64,000 nucleotides of DNA from Methylotenera_A sp036676175. GTDB lineage: Bacteria > Pseudomonadota > Gammaproteobacteria > Burkholderiales > Methylophilaceae. Of this stretch, positions 27,292 through 36,464 are shown piece by piece (the first letter of the stretch is position 1; every line of letters begins with the position of its first letter). A model generated the notes under the pieces. It was not told the DNA's origin. It did no database searches and saw only the letters and a program-made list of their open reading frames with translations. A program made the position numbers and the translations under genes. The stretch covers positions 5,953 through 69,952 of the forward strand of contig JAKFDL010000003.1 in assembly GCA_036676175.1 (NCBI GenBank). The letters run 5' to 3'.

Positions 27292-28659
27292 TTACTTACC
27301 AATCAGCTCAAGGTTATTCATATATGGTCGCAATACAGCAGGAATGGTCACGCTGCCATCAGCATTCTGGTAATTCTCCAATACCGCAACTAGCGTACGT
27401 CCTACTGCCAAACCAGAACCATTGAGGGTATGCACAAATTCTGTTTTTCCTTGTGCATTTCTAAATCGTGCTTGCAAACGTCGCGCTTGAAATGCTTCGC
27501 AATTACTGACGCTAGAGATTTCACGATAGGTATTTTGTGCAGGAAGCCACACTTCTAAATCATAGGTCTTCGCCGCACCGAAACCCATATCGCCAGTACA
27601 TAAACTCACCACACGATACGGTAACTCAAGCGCTTTTAAGATGTTCTCGGCATGGCCTACCATTTCTTCCAGCGCTTCATAGCTTTTGTCTGGATGTACG
27701 ATCTGTACCATCTCGACTTTATCAAACTGGTGCTGGCGTATCATGCCTTTGGTATCTTTACCGTAAGAGCCAGCCTCAGAGCGGAAACAAGGCGTATGCG
27801 CAGTGAGTTTGATGGGCAAAGCTTCCAGCGGCACGATTTCATCGCGCACGGTGTTGGTGAGCGTGACTTCTGAAGTCGGAATTAAATACCAATTTCTTTG
27901 TACTAGACTTGTTTCTGCTGATTCAGGAACACTACCATCAGCATTAATTTCGCTGACGCGAACTTCTTTATAAGCGCCTTTGGAATTAATGCCACCATAA
28001 CTAACTTGGAATAAATCAGACTCAAATTTTGGTAATTGCCCTGTACCACGTAATGTTGCATCATTCACTATATATGGCGTGTAACATTCTTCATAACCAT
28101 GTACTTCAGTTTGTGTATCCAACATAAACTGTGCCAATGCACGGTGCAACTTAGCCATACCACCACGCATAAAAGTAAAGCGTGTACCAGACAATTTAAT
28201 GCCCGTATCAAAATCCAGCCCTAGCGGCGTACCTACATCGGTATGGTCTTTAATCGCAAAGTCAAAACTACGCGGTGTGCCTACTTTGCGCACTTCAACA
28301 TTATCTGTTTCAGACTTACCTTGTGGCACACTGTTATGCGGCAAATTTGGGACATTTAACAATAATTTTTGCAAAGCAGTTTGTAAGTCAGCCAGCACCA
28401 ACGCATCAACTACCAACTGTTTACCTAAACCAGCCACTTCAGCCATAATGGCGGAGACATCTTCACCTTTAGACTTAGCAAAACCAATGCGCTTGGAAGC
28501 AGCATTGCGCTTGGCTTGCAGCGCTTCTGTATGAGTCTGGATGGTTTTACGTTCGGCTTCTAATTTGCTAAAACTTGTCGCATCAAATGCAAATCCGCGC
28601 CTTTCTAACTGTTTTGTAACGCCGTCTAAATCGTTTCTTAATTGCTGAATATCTAACAT
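27292..28659 (-). CDS. serS: Seryl-tRNA synthetase
   Basis: 455 residues, somewhat longer than E. coli SerRS (430) because of an insertion around residues 230-255 (NSKGAYKEVRVSEINADGSV). N-terminal antiparallel coiled-coil arm (about 25-105) that clasps the tRNA(Ser) long arm, then class II catalytic motifs: TPCFRSEAGSYGKDTKGMIRQHQFDKVE (motif 2) and NGSGLAVGRTLVAVLENYQ (motif 3). Start and the rarA stop directly abut (TAAATG), so the two genes are cotranscribed. Confidence 0.96.
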   Translation of the reverse strand: MLDIQQLRNDLDGVTKQLERRGFAFDATSFSKLEAERKTIQTHTEALQAKRNAASKRIGFAKSKGEDVSAIMAEVAGLGKQLVVDALVLADLQTALQKLLLNVPNLPHNSVPQGKSETDNVEVRKVGTPRSFDFAIKDHTDVGTPLGLDFDTGIKLSGTRFTFMRGGMAKLHRALAQFMLDTQTEVHGYEECYTPYIVNDATLRGTGQLPKFESDLFQVSYGGINSKGAYKEVRVSEINADGSVPESAETSLVQRNWYLIPTSEVTLTNTVRDEIVPLEALPIKLTAHTPCFRSEAGSYGKDTKGMIRQHQFDKVEMVQIVHPDKSYEALEEMVGHAENILKALELPYRVVSLCTGDMGFGAAKTYDLEVWLPAQNTYREISSVSNCEAFQARRLQARFRNAQGKTEFVHTLNGSGLAVGRTLVAVLENYQNADGSVTIPAVLRPYMNNLELIGK

Positions 28660-29997
28660 TTATTTTTTCGCTTTTTTATCTGACTGCTGTTTATCTAGGT
28701 CTTTGAGGTGCATTAATTTTTCGCCTATTTTACCTTCTAAGCCACGCGGCGTGGGCACATAAAACTGCGGCGGTGCGTTTTTAATTTCATACAACTCATC
28801 TGGAAAGTAATCTACACCTGCCGCATAAGCCTCTGGTTCGTTGTGCGCATAGCGATAGTCTTTGCCGTAATCTAGCGCTTTCATTAGTTTGGTGGGCGCA
28901 TTTCTAAGGTGCAATGGTACTGGCCGCGATTTATCTTGTGCCACAAAACTTTTGGCTTGATTATAGGCGTTGTAAGCTGCGTTACTTTTAGGCGCTACTG
29001 CCAAATAAATCACCGCGTTGCTCAGCGCCAATTCACCTTCTGGCGAGCCAAGCCTCTCATAAATTTGGCAAGCCTCTAGGCACATCCCTTGCGCACGCGG
29101 GTCAGCCAGGCCAATATCTTCAATCGCCATACGCACAATGCGCCGACCCAGATACAGTGGGTCAGCACCGCCATCGATCATGCGTAAAAACCAATATAAG
29201 GCTGCGTCTGGGTTACTACCCCGCACCGATTTGTGCAATGCGGAGATTTGGTCGTAAAACGCCTCGCCACCTTTATCAAACCTGCGCATTTTGCTGGCCA
29301 TGGTGGTTTGCAAAAATGCTTCATCAATATTTCTGACGTCTGCTCCAGCAGCCGCGTGGAATAAAGACTCTATAAAGTTCAGTAAACGCCGCGCATCACC
29401 ATCGGCATACGCCAATATCTGCTCTTTTACAGTGTCAGTTAGCGTAATCTCTGGTGCGATTAAGGTGCGCCCGCGCTCTAACAGCAACGCTAGCTCCGGC
29501 TCAGTCAAACTATTCAGCACAAATACTTGTGAGCGACTCAATAGCGCGCTATTCACTTCAAAAGACGGGTTCTCAGTAGTCGCACCAATAAAGGTAATCA
29601 GGCCGCTTTCTACAAACGGTAAAAACGCATCCTGCTGGCCTTTGTTAAAGCGGTGCACTTCATCAACAAATAAGATGGTGTTACGTCCATGCTGCTGTAA
29701 GACAAGCTCGGCGCGCTCTACCGCCTCGCGAATATCTTTAATGCCAGAAAGTACGGCAGAAATGGGGATAAAATCAGCGTCAGCTGTGTTGGCAATGAGG
29801 CGCGCCAGCGTGGTTTTGCCAACGCCAGGCGGTCCCCACAAAATCATAGATGGCAACTTGCCAGATTGAAATGCGACGCGCAATGGTTTGCCTTCGCCCA
29901 ACAGATGTGATTGCCCGACGACTTCGTCAAGCGTTTTTGGGCGCAGACGTTCAGCTAATGGGGCTTGCGGGGTATTGGCTTGAAATAAGCTATTCAC
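28660..29997 (-). CDS. rarA: Replication-associated recombination protein A
   Basis: 445 residues, AAA+ ATPase of the RarA/MgsA (WRNIP1) family acting at stalled replication forks. Walker A GPPGVGKTTLAR (55-66), Walker B/sensor DEVHRFNKGQQDAFLPFVE, FIGATTENPSFEVNSALLSRSQVFVL, and the C-terminal tetramerisation region with ALYWFLRMIDGGADPLYLGRRIVRMA. Gene order ftsK-lolA-rarA-serS is widespread in proteobacteria. Confidence 0.96.
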   Translation of the reverse strand: MNSLFQANTPQAPLAERLRPKTLDEVVGQSHLLGEGKPLRVAFQSGKLPSMILWGPPGVGKTTLARLIANTADADFIPISAVLSGIKDIREAVERAELVLQQHGRNTILFVDEVHRFNKGQQDAFLPFVESGLITFIGATTENPSFEVNSALLSRSQVFVLNSLTEPELALLLERGRTLIAPEITLTDTVKEQILAYADGDARRLLNFIESLFHAAAGADVRNIDEAFLQTTMASKMRRFDKGGEAFYDQISALHKSVRGSNPDAALYWFLRMIDGGADPLYLGRRIVRMAIEDIGLADPRAQGMCLEACQIYERLGSPEGELALSNAVIYLAVAPKSNAAYNAYNQAKSFVAQDKSRPVPLHLRNAPTKLMKALDYGKDYRYAHNEPEAYAAGVDYFPDELYEIKNAPPQFYVPTPRGLEGKIGEKLMHLKDLDKQQSDKKAKK

Positions 29998-30118
29998 TTA
30001 TTTTCGCTTGAAGTTTAAAACGCTATTTTATTGCTTTACCAAATATCTTACCAGCACAACATGTCTTGCCAGTTCTTGCCAGCGCCAGAGAAGCTATAGC
30101 TAAAATCTTCGCCTGCGT

Positions 30119-30727
30119 TTATTCGCCCACTACATCCACACCTTTGGGCGGCGTGAACAGGAAAGTTGCATCTTGCAATACAGGGTTGCGCTCTACCTCG
30201 TCAAACGTAATATTGGTAACGTGGTTAAAGCTGTCGTATAGCTCCATTTTCCTTAATTTTTCTGCCTTAAAACCAAGCAGCACGCGGTCGAAGCCACTTT
30301 CTTTATCTTTTGGAATCGCCAACACCCAGGTCAAGCCATCTTTACGTGTCGCATTTTTAAGGGTGAAGCTTTTTTCCACCGCATCGCCTCCTGCTAACAT
30401 CGCAGCTGGGCTAGAACCCAGTGTTTTGCTTAAATCGCGGATGGTCACTTGTTGCAACTCGGTATCAAATAAAAATACTTGTTTGCCATCGCTGACAATT
30501 TGCTGTTCATACGGTTTTTTATAATCCCAGCGAAATTTATTCGGGCGTTGTAGCTGCATGGTACCTTCTACCTCTTGCACCTTGCGGCCTTTATTGTCAT
30601 TAACCACCTGGCTAAACTGCGCACGCATGGTGTTAGTGTTTTTAAAAAAATCCAGTAAACTCTCTACGCCATCGGCCATAGCCAAATTAGCAAATGTAAT
30701 TAACAAACCAAATAAAAACTTATTCAT
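30119..30727 (-). CDS. lolA: Outer-membrane lipoprotein carrier LolA
   Basis: 202 residues with a short signal peptide (MNKFLFGLLITFANLAMA). The mature half-barrel includes LQRPNKFRWDYKKPYEQQIVSDGKQVFLFDTELQQVTI and an end with TFDEVERNPVLQDATFLFTPPKGVDV. Carries lipoproteins released by LolCDE across the periplasm to LolB. A 121-base spacer to rarA (29998-30118) holds only a short direct repeat (CTTGCCAG twice near 30065) that I cannot interpret. Confidence 0.95.
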   Translation of the reverse strand: MNKFLFGLLITFANLAMADGVESLLDFFKNTNTMRAQFSQVVNDNKGRKVQEVEGTMQLQRPNKFRWDYKKPYEQQIVSDGKQVFLFDTELQQVTIRDLSKTLGSSPAAMLAGGDAVEKSFTLKNATRKDGLTWVLAIPKDKESGFDRVLLGFKAEKLRKMELYDSFNHVTNITFDEVERNPVLQDATFLFTPPKGVDVVGE

Positions 30728-30756
30728 AATAGAGTAGCCTAAAAATTCAGAATTTT

Positions 30757-30850
30757 GCGAAGCAGTGCTAGGCGCACAGAGCGCAGAAACTCAGATAGTA
30801 CAGGGTTGTACAGCGAAGTTACGAGCACCGCATAACAACGCAATGTGCAC
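30757..30850. repeat. Structured intergenic element between ftsK and lolA, possible dispersed repeat
   Basis: A 94-base element that is visibly richer in G and C than the flanks. It contains nested inverted parts: GTGCT (30765-30769) with AGCAC (30824-30828), and GTACA with TGTAC (30798-30811) around a 4-base loop, plus a repeated GCGAAG. It is flanked at 30743-30756 by AAAATTC-A-GAATTTT. It codes for nothing obvious. Its compact form suggests a dispersed intergenic repeat or a structured 5' region of lolA. I cannot search for other copies, and none was noticed in this window. Confidence 0.4.
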
Positions 30851-30867
30851 AAAAAATGGATTTGAAA

Positions 30868-33180
30868 CTAATCATCTTGTGATGCATTATTTCTAGCCAA
30901 AACCTCTCTATTGCCGTTACTCTGCATTGCGGAAACCAGTCCGGCACGTTCCATATCCTCAATCAAACGTGCGGCCCGATTGTAACCAATACGAAGTTGA
31001 CGCTGTACCGATGAAATTGAGGCACGGCGAGTATTTAATACGATGGCGACCGCATCGTCATACAGCGGGTCTTTCTCAGCACCATCGTCGCTATAATCAC
31101 CAAGCTCTCCGTTGCCTTCCGTCTCATTGGTCAAAATCCCTTCAATATAGTTCGGCTCGCCCATGGCTTTTAAGTGATTCACCACTTGATGCACTTCATG
31201 GTCGCTGACAAATGCGCCATGAATACGCACTGGGTAGCCTGTGCCTGGCGGCATATACAACATATCACCCTGACCGAGTAACGCTTCAGCGCCCATTTGG
31301 TCTAAAATTGTTCTGGAGTCTATTTTGCTAGACACTTGAAATGAGATACGTGTAGGGACATTGGCCTTGATTAAACCAGTAATCACGTCTACTGATGGCC
31401 GTTGCGTCGCCAGCACCAAATGAATACCAGATGCACGCGCTTTTTGCGCCAAACGCGCAATGAGCTCTTCTACCTTCTTACCCACCACCATCATTAAATC
31501 TGCCAACTCGTCAATCACCACCACAATCAGCGGCATTTCTTCTAATGGCTCCGGGTTATCAGGTGTCAGGCTGAACGGATGTGGAATTTTTTGCTCATTC
31601 TTGGCTGCATCTTTAATTTTTTGGTTGTAGCCGGCTAAATTTCGCACTCCTAAGCTAGACATTAGCTTGTAACGGCGCTCCATCTCGGCCACGCACCAGT
31701 TAAGCGCGTTAGCGGCTTGCCGCATGTCGGTGACCACCGGAGCCAACAAATGTGGAATGCCTTCATACACAGAAAGCTCCAGCATTTTGGGGTCGATTAG
31801 GATCATGCGCACTTGGCTGGCGTCGGCTTTATACAGCCAACTTAAAATAAGCGCGTTAATGGCTACCGATTTACCTGAGCCGGTGGTGCCTGCCACGAGC
31901 ACGTGTGGCATTTTAGCTAAGTCGGCTACAGCAGGTTTTCCTGCAATATCTTTACCTAAGCAAATTGCCAGTGGCGAATGAACATCGGCATAAGCCTGGC
32001 TGCTCATGATTTCAGACAAATGGACAATCTGGCGTCTGGGGTTGGGAATCTCTAAGCCCATATAGGTCTTGCCAGGAATAGTCTCAACCACGCGCACACT
32101 GGCGACAGACAAGGCACGGGCTAGGTCTTTGACCAAATTGGTGACTTGGCTTCCCTTTACACCTGCCGCCGGCTCAAGCTCATAGCGTGTAATGACTGGA
32201 CCTGGTTGTGCAGACAGCACTTTGACTTCAATGCCAAAATCCATGAGCTTTTTCTCGATTAAACGCGAGGTAAAATCAAGCGTTTCGACTGAAGGCAGCT
32301 CGACCGTATTGCTGGCTTCATCCAGCAAATGCAGTGGTGGTAAGCTGGAATCACTATCCGACGCAAATAGCGATGTTTGTTTTTCCTTTAGCACGCGCTC
32401 GCTTTTGACAATTTCAGTTTGCGGTACTTTAATTTCCAGCGGTGCACGGTCACTGGTGCGTTTACGCTCGTTTTCTACAAACTCTTCACGTTTAATTTCT
32501 ACTTGCTTACCCGCTTTCCTGTCTTGCCAATCAAGATATTTGTGATAAGCCCATTGATAACTGTTAATCAAGCCAGCGCCTAGTTTTTCGGTCATCATAA
32601 TCCAAGACCAACCGGTGAATAAACTAAAACCAATGGCGAACAGCAATAACAAAATCATCGTAGAGCCGGCAAAACCAAACATACCCTGCAAACCAGTATC
32701 CACGGCGTTGCCAAGCATGCCGCCAGCGCCCAGTGGCAGCGCGGCTGGCAGCGTTACTAAATGCCCTGCTTCTAACGCGCACGAAGCAACAATCAGGATT
32801 GCGAAGCCAACCAGATTAAATATCAGGAATGGCCGTTCGCTGATGATTACGTCTAAACGATGGTACATCAACCAGACACAATAAATCGCCAGCACAGCCC
32901 ACCACCAAGCCGAAAAGCCAAACAGATACAACAACATATCAGATATCCAAGCCCCTACAGCGCCGCCTGCGTTATGAATGAGCGCACCTTCGCTAGCCAT
33001 GTGCGACCAAGATGGGTCTTCGCGATTGTAGGTGAGAAGGATAACTGCAAGATACAAACCCACCAGTATCAACCCTAGCCACCAAGCTTCTCTCACCAGT
33101 TTTGCACCGTGTAATTGGGATGGCGATGGCGGCGCTTGTATGCGGCCATTGCTAGGAGGTGGTTTTTTATTTAAAAACAA
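30868..33180 (-). CDS. ftsK: DNA translocase FtsK
   Basis: 770 residues. Four N-terminal membrane helices (about 30-215), a relatively short linker (about 225-320), then the RecA-like motor with Walker A GTTGSGKSVAIN (near residue 435), Walker B VVIDELADLMMV and the C-terminal gamma winged helix (YDDAVAIVLNTRRASISSVQRQLRIGYNRAARLIEDME) that reads KOPS sequences. Pumps chromosome ends through the septum and activates XerCD at dif. The length is in the normal range for non-enteric proteobacteria. Confidence 0.97.
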   Translation of the reverse strand: MFLNKKPPPSNGRIQAPPSPSQLHGAKLVREAWWLGLILVGLYLAVILLTYNREDPSWSHMASEGALIHNAGGAVGAWISDMLLYLFGFSAWWWAVLAIYCVWLMYHRLDVIISERPFLIFNLVGFAILIVASCALEAGHLVTLPAALPLGAGGMLGNAVDTGLQGMFGFAGSTMILLLLFAIGFSLFTGWSWIMMTEKLGAGLINSYQWAYHKYLDWQDRKAGKQVEIKREEFVENERKRTSDRAPLEIKVPQTEIVKSERVLKEKQTSLFASDSDSSLPPLHLLDEASNTVELPSVETLDFTSRLIEKKLMDFGIEVKVLSAQPGPVITRYELEPAAGVKGSQVTNLVKDLARALSVASVRVVETIPGKTYMGLEIPNPRRQIVHLSEIMSSQAYADVHSPLAICLGKDIAGKPAVADLAKMPHVLVAGTTGSGKSVAINALILSWLYKADASQVRMILIDPKMLELSVYEGIPHLLAPVVTDMRQAANALNWCVAEMERRYKLMSSLGVRNLAGYNQKIKDAAKNEQKIPHPFSLTPDNPEPLEEMPLIVVVIDELADLMMVVGKKVEELIARLAQKARASGIHLVLATQRPSVDVITGLIKANVPTRISFQVSSKIDSRTILDQMGAEALLGQGDMLYMPPGTGYPVRIHGAFVSDHEVHQVVNHLKAMGEPNYIEGILTNETEGNGELGDYSDDGAEKDPLYDDAVAIVLNTRRASISSVQRQLRIGYNRAARLIEDMERAGLVSAMQSNGNREVLARNNASQDD

Positions 33181-33201
33181 TGCGTTAAATCCTAACGATT
33201 A

Positions 33202-33241
33202 ATTGCAAGAATACAGTGAATATTTAATTTATTCGTGCAAT
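33202..33241. promoter_or_regulatory. Long interrupted dyad in the ftsK/dps spacer
   Basis: ATTGCAAGAATA (33202-33213) and TATTCGTGCAAT (33230-33241) are complementary at 11 of 12 positions around 16 bases. It lies in the 130-base divergent spacer, about 70 bases before the dps start and 22 bases before the ftsK start. Either a regulator site affecting both genes or a hairpin. It does not look like an OxyR site. Confidence 0.4.
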
Positions 33242-33310
33242 TATAGCAAAATCGAATTGCCTAAAGTACGTCTAAAAATTAAAATTACTTCAATCATTTA
33301 AAGGAGCTTT

Positions 33311-33778
33311 ATGATGGATATCGGAATCAACCAAGCAGACAGGGAAGCCATTGCAGAAGGCTTATCGAAGCTACTTGCAGATACTTATTCACTGTATTTA
33401 AAAACGCACTATTTTCATTGGAACGTGACAGGACCGATGTTTAATACGCTGCACCTGATGTTCGAGGCGCAATACAATGAACTCGCTTTGGCAGTAGATT
33501 TAGTCGCGGAGCGCATTCGTTCACTGGATGTCTACGCACCCGGCACTTATAGCCAATTTGCCAAGCTGTCCTCGATTCCTGAAGCCAATGGCGTGCCGAA
33601 AGCCAATGATATGATTAGTGAGCTGGTGGCTGGACACGAGGCAGTATGCCGTACTGCCCGTAAAGTATTTCCAGCAGCAGAAAAAGCCAGTGACGAAGCT
33701 ACAGCCGATTTGCTGACACAGCGTTTACAACTACATGAGAAGACCGCGTGGATGTTGCGTAGCTTGCTAGAAAAATAA
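33311..33778 (+). CDS. dps: Dps family ferritin-like DNA-protection protein
   Basis: 155 residues, four-helix ferritin-like fold with the Dps ferroxidase ligands visible in YLKTHYFHWNVTGPMFNTLHLMFEAQYNELALAVDLVAERI (His, Asp/Glu pattern at the dimer interface). Dps dodecamers oxidise and store iron with peroxide and can bind DNA. It belongs to the branch seen beside thioredoxin genes in betaproteobacteria. AAAGGAG precedes the double ATG (33311 and 33314; either may be used). Confidence 0.9.
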   Translation: MMDIGINQADREAIAEGLSKLLADTYSLYLKTHYFHWNVTGPMFNTLHLMFEAQYNELALAVDLVAERIRSLDVYAPGTYSQFAKLSSIPEANGVPKANDMISELVAGHEAVCRTARKVFPAAEKASDEATADLLTQRLQLHEKTAWMLRSLLEK

Positions 33779-33796
33779 TACCCTTAATAGAGTAAG

Positions 33797-33820
33797 AATA
33801 AGCTCATTACTGGGCTTATT
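33797..33820 (+). terminator. Weak terminator-like hairpin after dps
   Basis: AATAAGC and GCTTATT pair around 10 bases, followed by GCTTTAAAAT rather than a solid T run. It sits 20 bases after the dps stop. The stem is short and AT-rich, so termination would be weak. Confidence 0.3.
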
Positions 33821-33924
33821 GCTTTAAAATATCGCTTAACACTGGGCTTATACCATGGGGCTTGAAAAACCAGCATCAGCCCTCAACTACAATCAATTGA
33901 TACAACCTTAGAAAGCAGTCATTC

Positions 33925-34875
33925 ATGTCGTCACGTCACGTTAAACTTCTCATTTTAGGTTCTGGCCCTGCCGGCTATTCGGCTGCGGTGTATGCTGCGC
34001 GCGCCAATTTGAACCCAGTGCTCATTACTGGCATTGCACAGGGCGGCCAGTTAATGACCACCACTGAAGTAGACAATTGGCCAGCAGACAATGAAGGCGT
34101 GCAAGGCCCAGAGTTGATGGAGCGCTTTCAGAAGCATGCCGAGCGCTTTAATACCGAGATGATTTTTGATCACATCCATACGGCGCATTTGGCTGAAAAG
34201 CCTATTCGCTTGGTTGGTGATAGTGGCGAATATACTTGCGATGCGTTAATTATTGCCACAGGTGCATCTGCAAAATATTTGGGCATCCCCAGTGAAGAAA
34301 AATTCAGCGGTAAAGGCGTTTCTGCCTGTGCCACTTGTGATGGCTTTTTCTACAAAAACCAGGAAGTAGCGGTCATTGGCGGCGGCAATACTGCTGTGGA
34401 AGAAGCGCTTTATTTGGCAAATATCGCCAGCAAAGTCACGCTAGTGCATCGCCGCGATAAATTTAAAGCAGAAGCCATTTTGGTGGATAAGCTGATGGCG
34501 CGTGTCGCTGAAGGCAAAATAGTACTCGAAACCTTTCACACGTTAGATGAAGTGTTAGGGGACGATAGTGGCGTCACTGGTATGCGCATTAAAAATGTTA
34601 ATGACAACACTACCAAAGAGATTGCGCTTAAAGGCGTGTTTATCGCCATTGGCCACTCACCTAATACGCAGATCTTTGACGGCCAGCTTGAGATGGAAGG
34701 CGGTTACATTGTGACAGAATCAGGCCGTAAAGGTAACTTTACCGCTACCAGTGTGCCCGGTGTGTTTGCAGCAGGTGATGTACAAGATCACATCTACCGT
34801 CAAGCGGTCACCAGCGCCGGCACTGGGTGTATGGCTGCTTTAGATGCGGAGCGTTACTTAGACAATTTAAAATAA
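33925..34875 (+). CDS. trxB: Thioredoxin reductase
   Basis: 316 residues, low-molecular-weight TrxR. FAD-binding GSGPAGYSAAVYAARA near the N-terminus, redox-active CATC (Cys135, Cys138), NADPH-binding GGGNTAVEEALYLA, and the final FAD motif GVFAAGDVQDHIYRQAVTSAGTGCMAA. Reduces thioredoxin with NADPH. In many relatives trxB is beside ftsK; here dps lies between them on the trxB strand. Confidence 0.97.
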   Translation: MSSRHVKLLILGSGPAGYSAAVYAARANLNPVLITGIAQGGQLMTTTEVDNWPADNEGVQGPELMERFQKHAERFNTEMIFDHIHTAHLAEKPIRLVGDSGEYTCDALIIATGASAKYLGIPSEEKFSGKGVSACATCDGFFYKNQEVAVIGGGNTAVEEALYLANIASKVTLVHRRDKFKAEAILVDKLMARVAEGKIVLETFHTLDEVLGDDSGVTGMRIKNVNDNTTKEIALKGVFIAIGHSPNTQIFDGQLEMEGGYIVTESGRKGNFTATSVPGVFAAGDVQDHIYRQAVTSAGTGCMAALDAERYLDNLK

Positions 34876-34924
34876 AGGATAGCGACTGCGTTAATTTAGA
34901 CTAACACGTCGCTTCATTATCCTT
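34875..34924 (+). other. Large hairpin between trxB and the pirin gene
   Basis: Three stacked stems: AAGGATA/TATCCTT, GCGAC/GTCGC and GTTA/TAAC, with small internal loops and an 8-base apical loop, 16 pairs in all. It begins at the trxB stop and ends one base before the AAGGAG ribosome binding site of the pirin gene. There is no T run. It may stabilise or end the trxB message, or control translation of the pirin gene. Confidence 0.5.
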
Positions 34925-34937
34925 GAAGGAGTTTATT

Positions 34938-35828
34938 GTGCATGTTACCAAAAGCAATAAGCCAGTTAAACAGCTGCGAAGCATACAACGCAATAGCGGC
35001 AGTCATTGGGTGGGCAACGGCTTTCCCGTCCGCACGTTATTTTCTTACTCTCAATTCGGGGCAGCACTAAGCCCTTTTCTATTACTTGATTATGCTGGCC
35101 CTGCGACGTTTCCACCCACCCAGGAGCGGTTGGGTGTAGGCGAACACCCGCATCGCGGTTTTGAAACGGTGACGATTGTTTACGAAGGCGAAGTAGAGCA
35201 TCGCGACTCGGCTGGCGGAGGCGGCAGCATCGGCGCGGGTGATGTGCAGTGGATGACGGCAGCATCTGGCTTGGTGCATGAGGAATTTCATGGCAGTGCT
35301 TTTGCACAGCGCGGCGGACCATTTGAAATGGTGCAACTTTGGGTGAATTTACCCGCTAAAGACAAAATGTCCAAGCCGCGTTACCAAGGTATTATCAGCG
35401 CGCAAATTCCGGTGGTTGAACTACCTGATAATCAAGGTAGCGTACGGGTGATTGCGGGCGAATTTGCTGGCAAGGCTGGCCCTGCCAAGACATTTACTCC
35501 TATTCATGTATGGGATATGCGTTTAAATAGCCAGAAATCAATCGAAATAGACACTCCTGACGGTTACACAACTATCCTCGTGGTGTTAAAAGGCGCTATC
35601 AAAATCAATGATTCTGGGGTCATCTTTACCGCAGAATTTGGCTTGATGGATCCCGCACGTGAAAGCATTGTGATTCACACGGTCGAAGATGCGGTTGTTT
35701 TGTTGCTCAGTGGCGAGCCCATTAATGAGCCCATTGTAGGTAGTGGCCCATTCGTGATGAATACTGCTGAAGAAATTCGCCAAGCCATGAGTGACTACCA
35801 AGATGGCAAAATGGGCCAACTTTCATAG
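34938..35828 (+). CDS. Pirin family protein (cupin)
   Basis: 296 residues from a GTG at 34938, chosen because AAGGAG (34926-34931) precedes it by 6 bases; a TTG further upstream would place the ribosome binding site inside the gene. Double-cupin pirin with metal-binding motifs GVGEHPHRGFETVTIVYEGEVEHRDS and ASGLVHEEF (two His, then His and Glu). Bacterial pirins include quercetin 2,3-dioxygenases and regulatory proteins. The partner or substrate here is unknown. Confidence 0.9.
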   Translation: MHVTKSNKPVKQLRSIQRNSGSHWVGNGFPVRTLFSYSQFGAALSPFLLLDYAGPATFPPTQERLGVGEHPHRGFETVTIVYEGEVEHRDSAGGGGSIGAGDVQWMTAASGLVHEEFHGSAFAQRGGPFEMVQLWVNLPAKDKMSKPRYQGIISAQIPVVELPDNQGSVRVIAGEFAGKAGPAKTFTPIHVWDMRLNSQKSIEIDTPDGYTTILVVLKGAIKINDSGVIFTAEFGLMDPARESIVIHTVEDAVVLLLSGEPINEPIVGSGPFVMNTAEEIRQAMSDYQDGKMGQLS

Positions 35829-35847
35829 TTACTAGCACAACTTCTTT

Positions 35848-36384
35848 ATGGCTAATGACGACACAAATGATGACGACGGCCTCTTTCACAAGGCGGTAAG
35901 CGGTGCGCGCCCATTAAAAGCAGAACCACATCACGTCGCCAAGACGCACCACAAACCGATTGCTAAGCACTTTATACGCGATGAAAAACAAGCACTGCGT
36001 GATTCACTCAGCGATGATTTTTATCCAGCGCATGAACTGGAAAGCGGCGAAGAACTGCTTTACTTGCGAACTGGCCAATCACCCAGCATATTAAGCAAAC
36101 TACGCCGCGGCTTTTGGGTAGTGCAAGCGCAGATTGATTTGCACGGCTTGATTACCGACGAAGCAAGACTCTATGTTGCAGAATTTTTGAGCGATTGCAA
36201 AAAGCGCAATATCCGCTGCGTGCGTATTGTGCATGGCAAAGGCTTAGGCTCACGTAACCGAGAACCTGTGTTGAAACACAAACTACGCAGTTGGTTGATG
36301 CAGCGCGACGAAGTCATAGCCTACGCCCAAGCCAAACCAGAAGATGGCGGCAGCGGCGCAGTGATTGTTTTATTGAAAGCCTAA
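35848..36384 (+). CDS. Smr domain protein
   Basis: 178 residues: a charged N-terminal half and a C-terminal Smr domain (about 95-178) with the LHGL and HGKGLGSRNREPVLKHKLRSWL motifs and a C-terminal GGSGAVIVLLK. Smr domains nick or cleave nucleic acid. Proteins of this architecture (SmrB/YfcN relatives) cleave mRNA at collided ribosomes in E. coli. Equivalence to SmrB is an inference from length and architecture. Confidence 0.88.
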   Translation: MANDDTNDDDGLFHKAVSGARPLKAEPHHVAKTHHKPIAKHFIRDEKQALRDSLSDDFYPAHELESGEELLYLRTGQSPSILSKLRRGFWVVQAQIDLHGLITDEARLYVAEFLSDCKKRNIRCVRIVHGKGLGSRNREPVLKHKLRSWLMQRDEVIAYAQAKPEDGGSGAVIVLLKA

Positions 36385-36464
36385 AAAACTTTTATTCCGT
36401 CTGCAAATGCTATTTTTGACATGGCATTGGTTTAACGCTACGATTCAAATTCCTTTAATTATTC

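Noticed and set aside
34923..34937. TTG start for the pirin gene
   Set aside because: The AAGGAG ribosome binding site would be inside the gene; the GTG at 34938 is correctly spaced from it.
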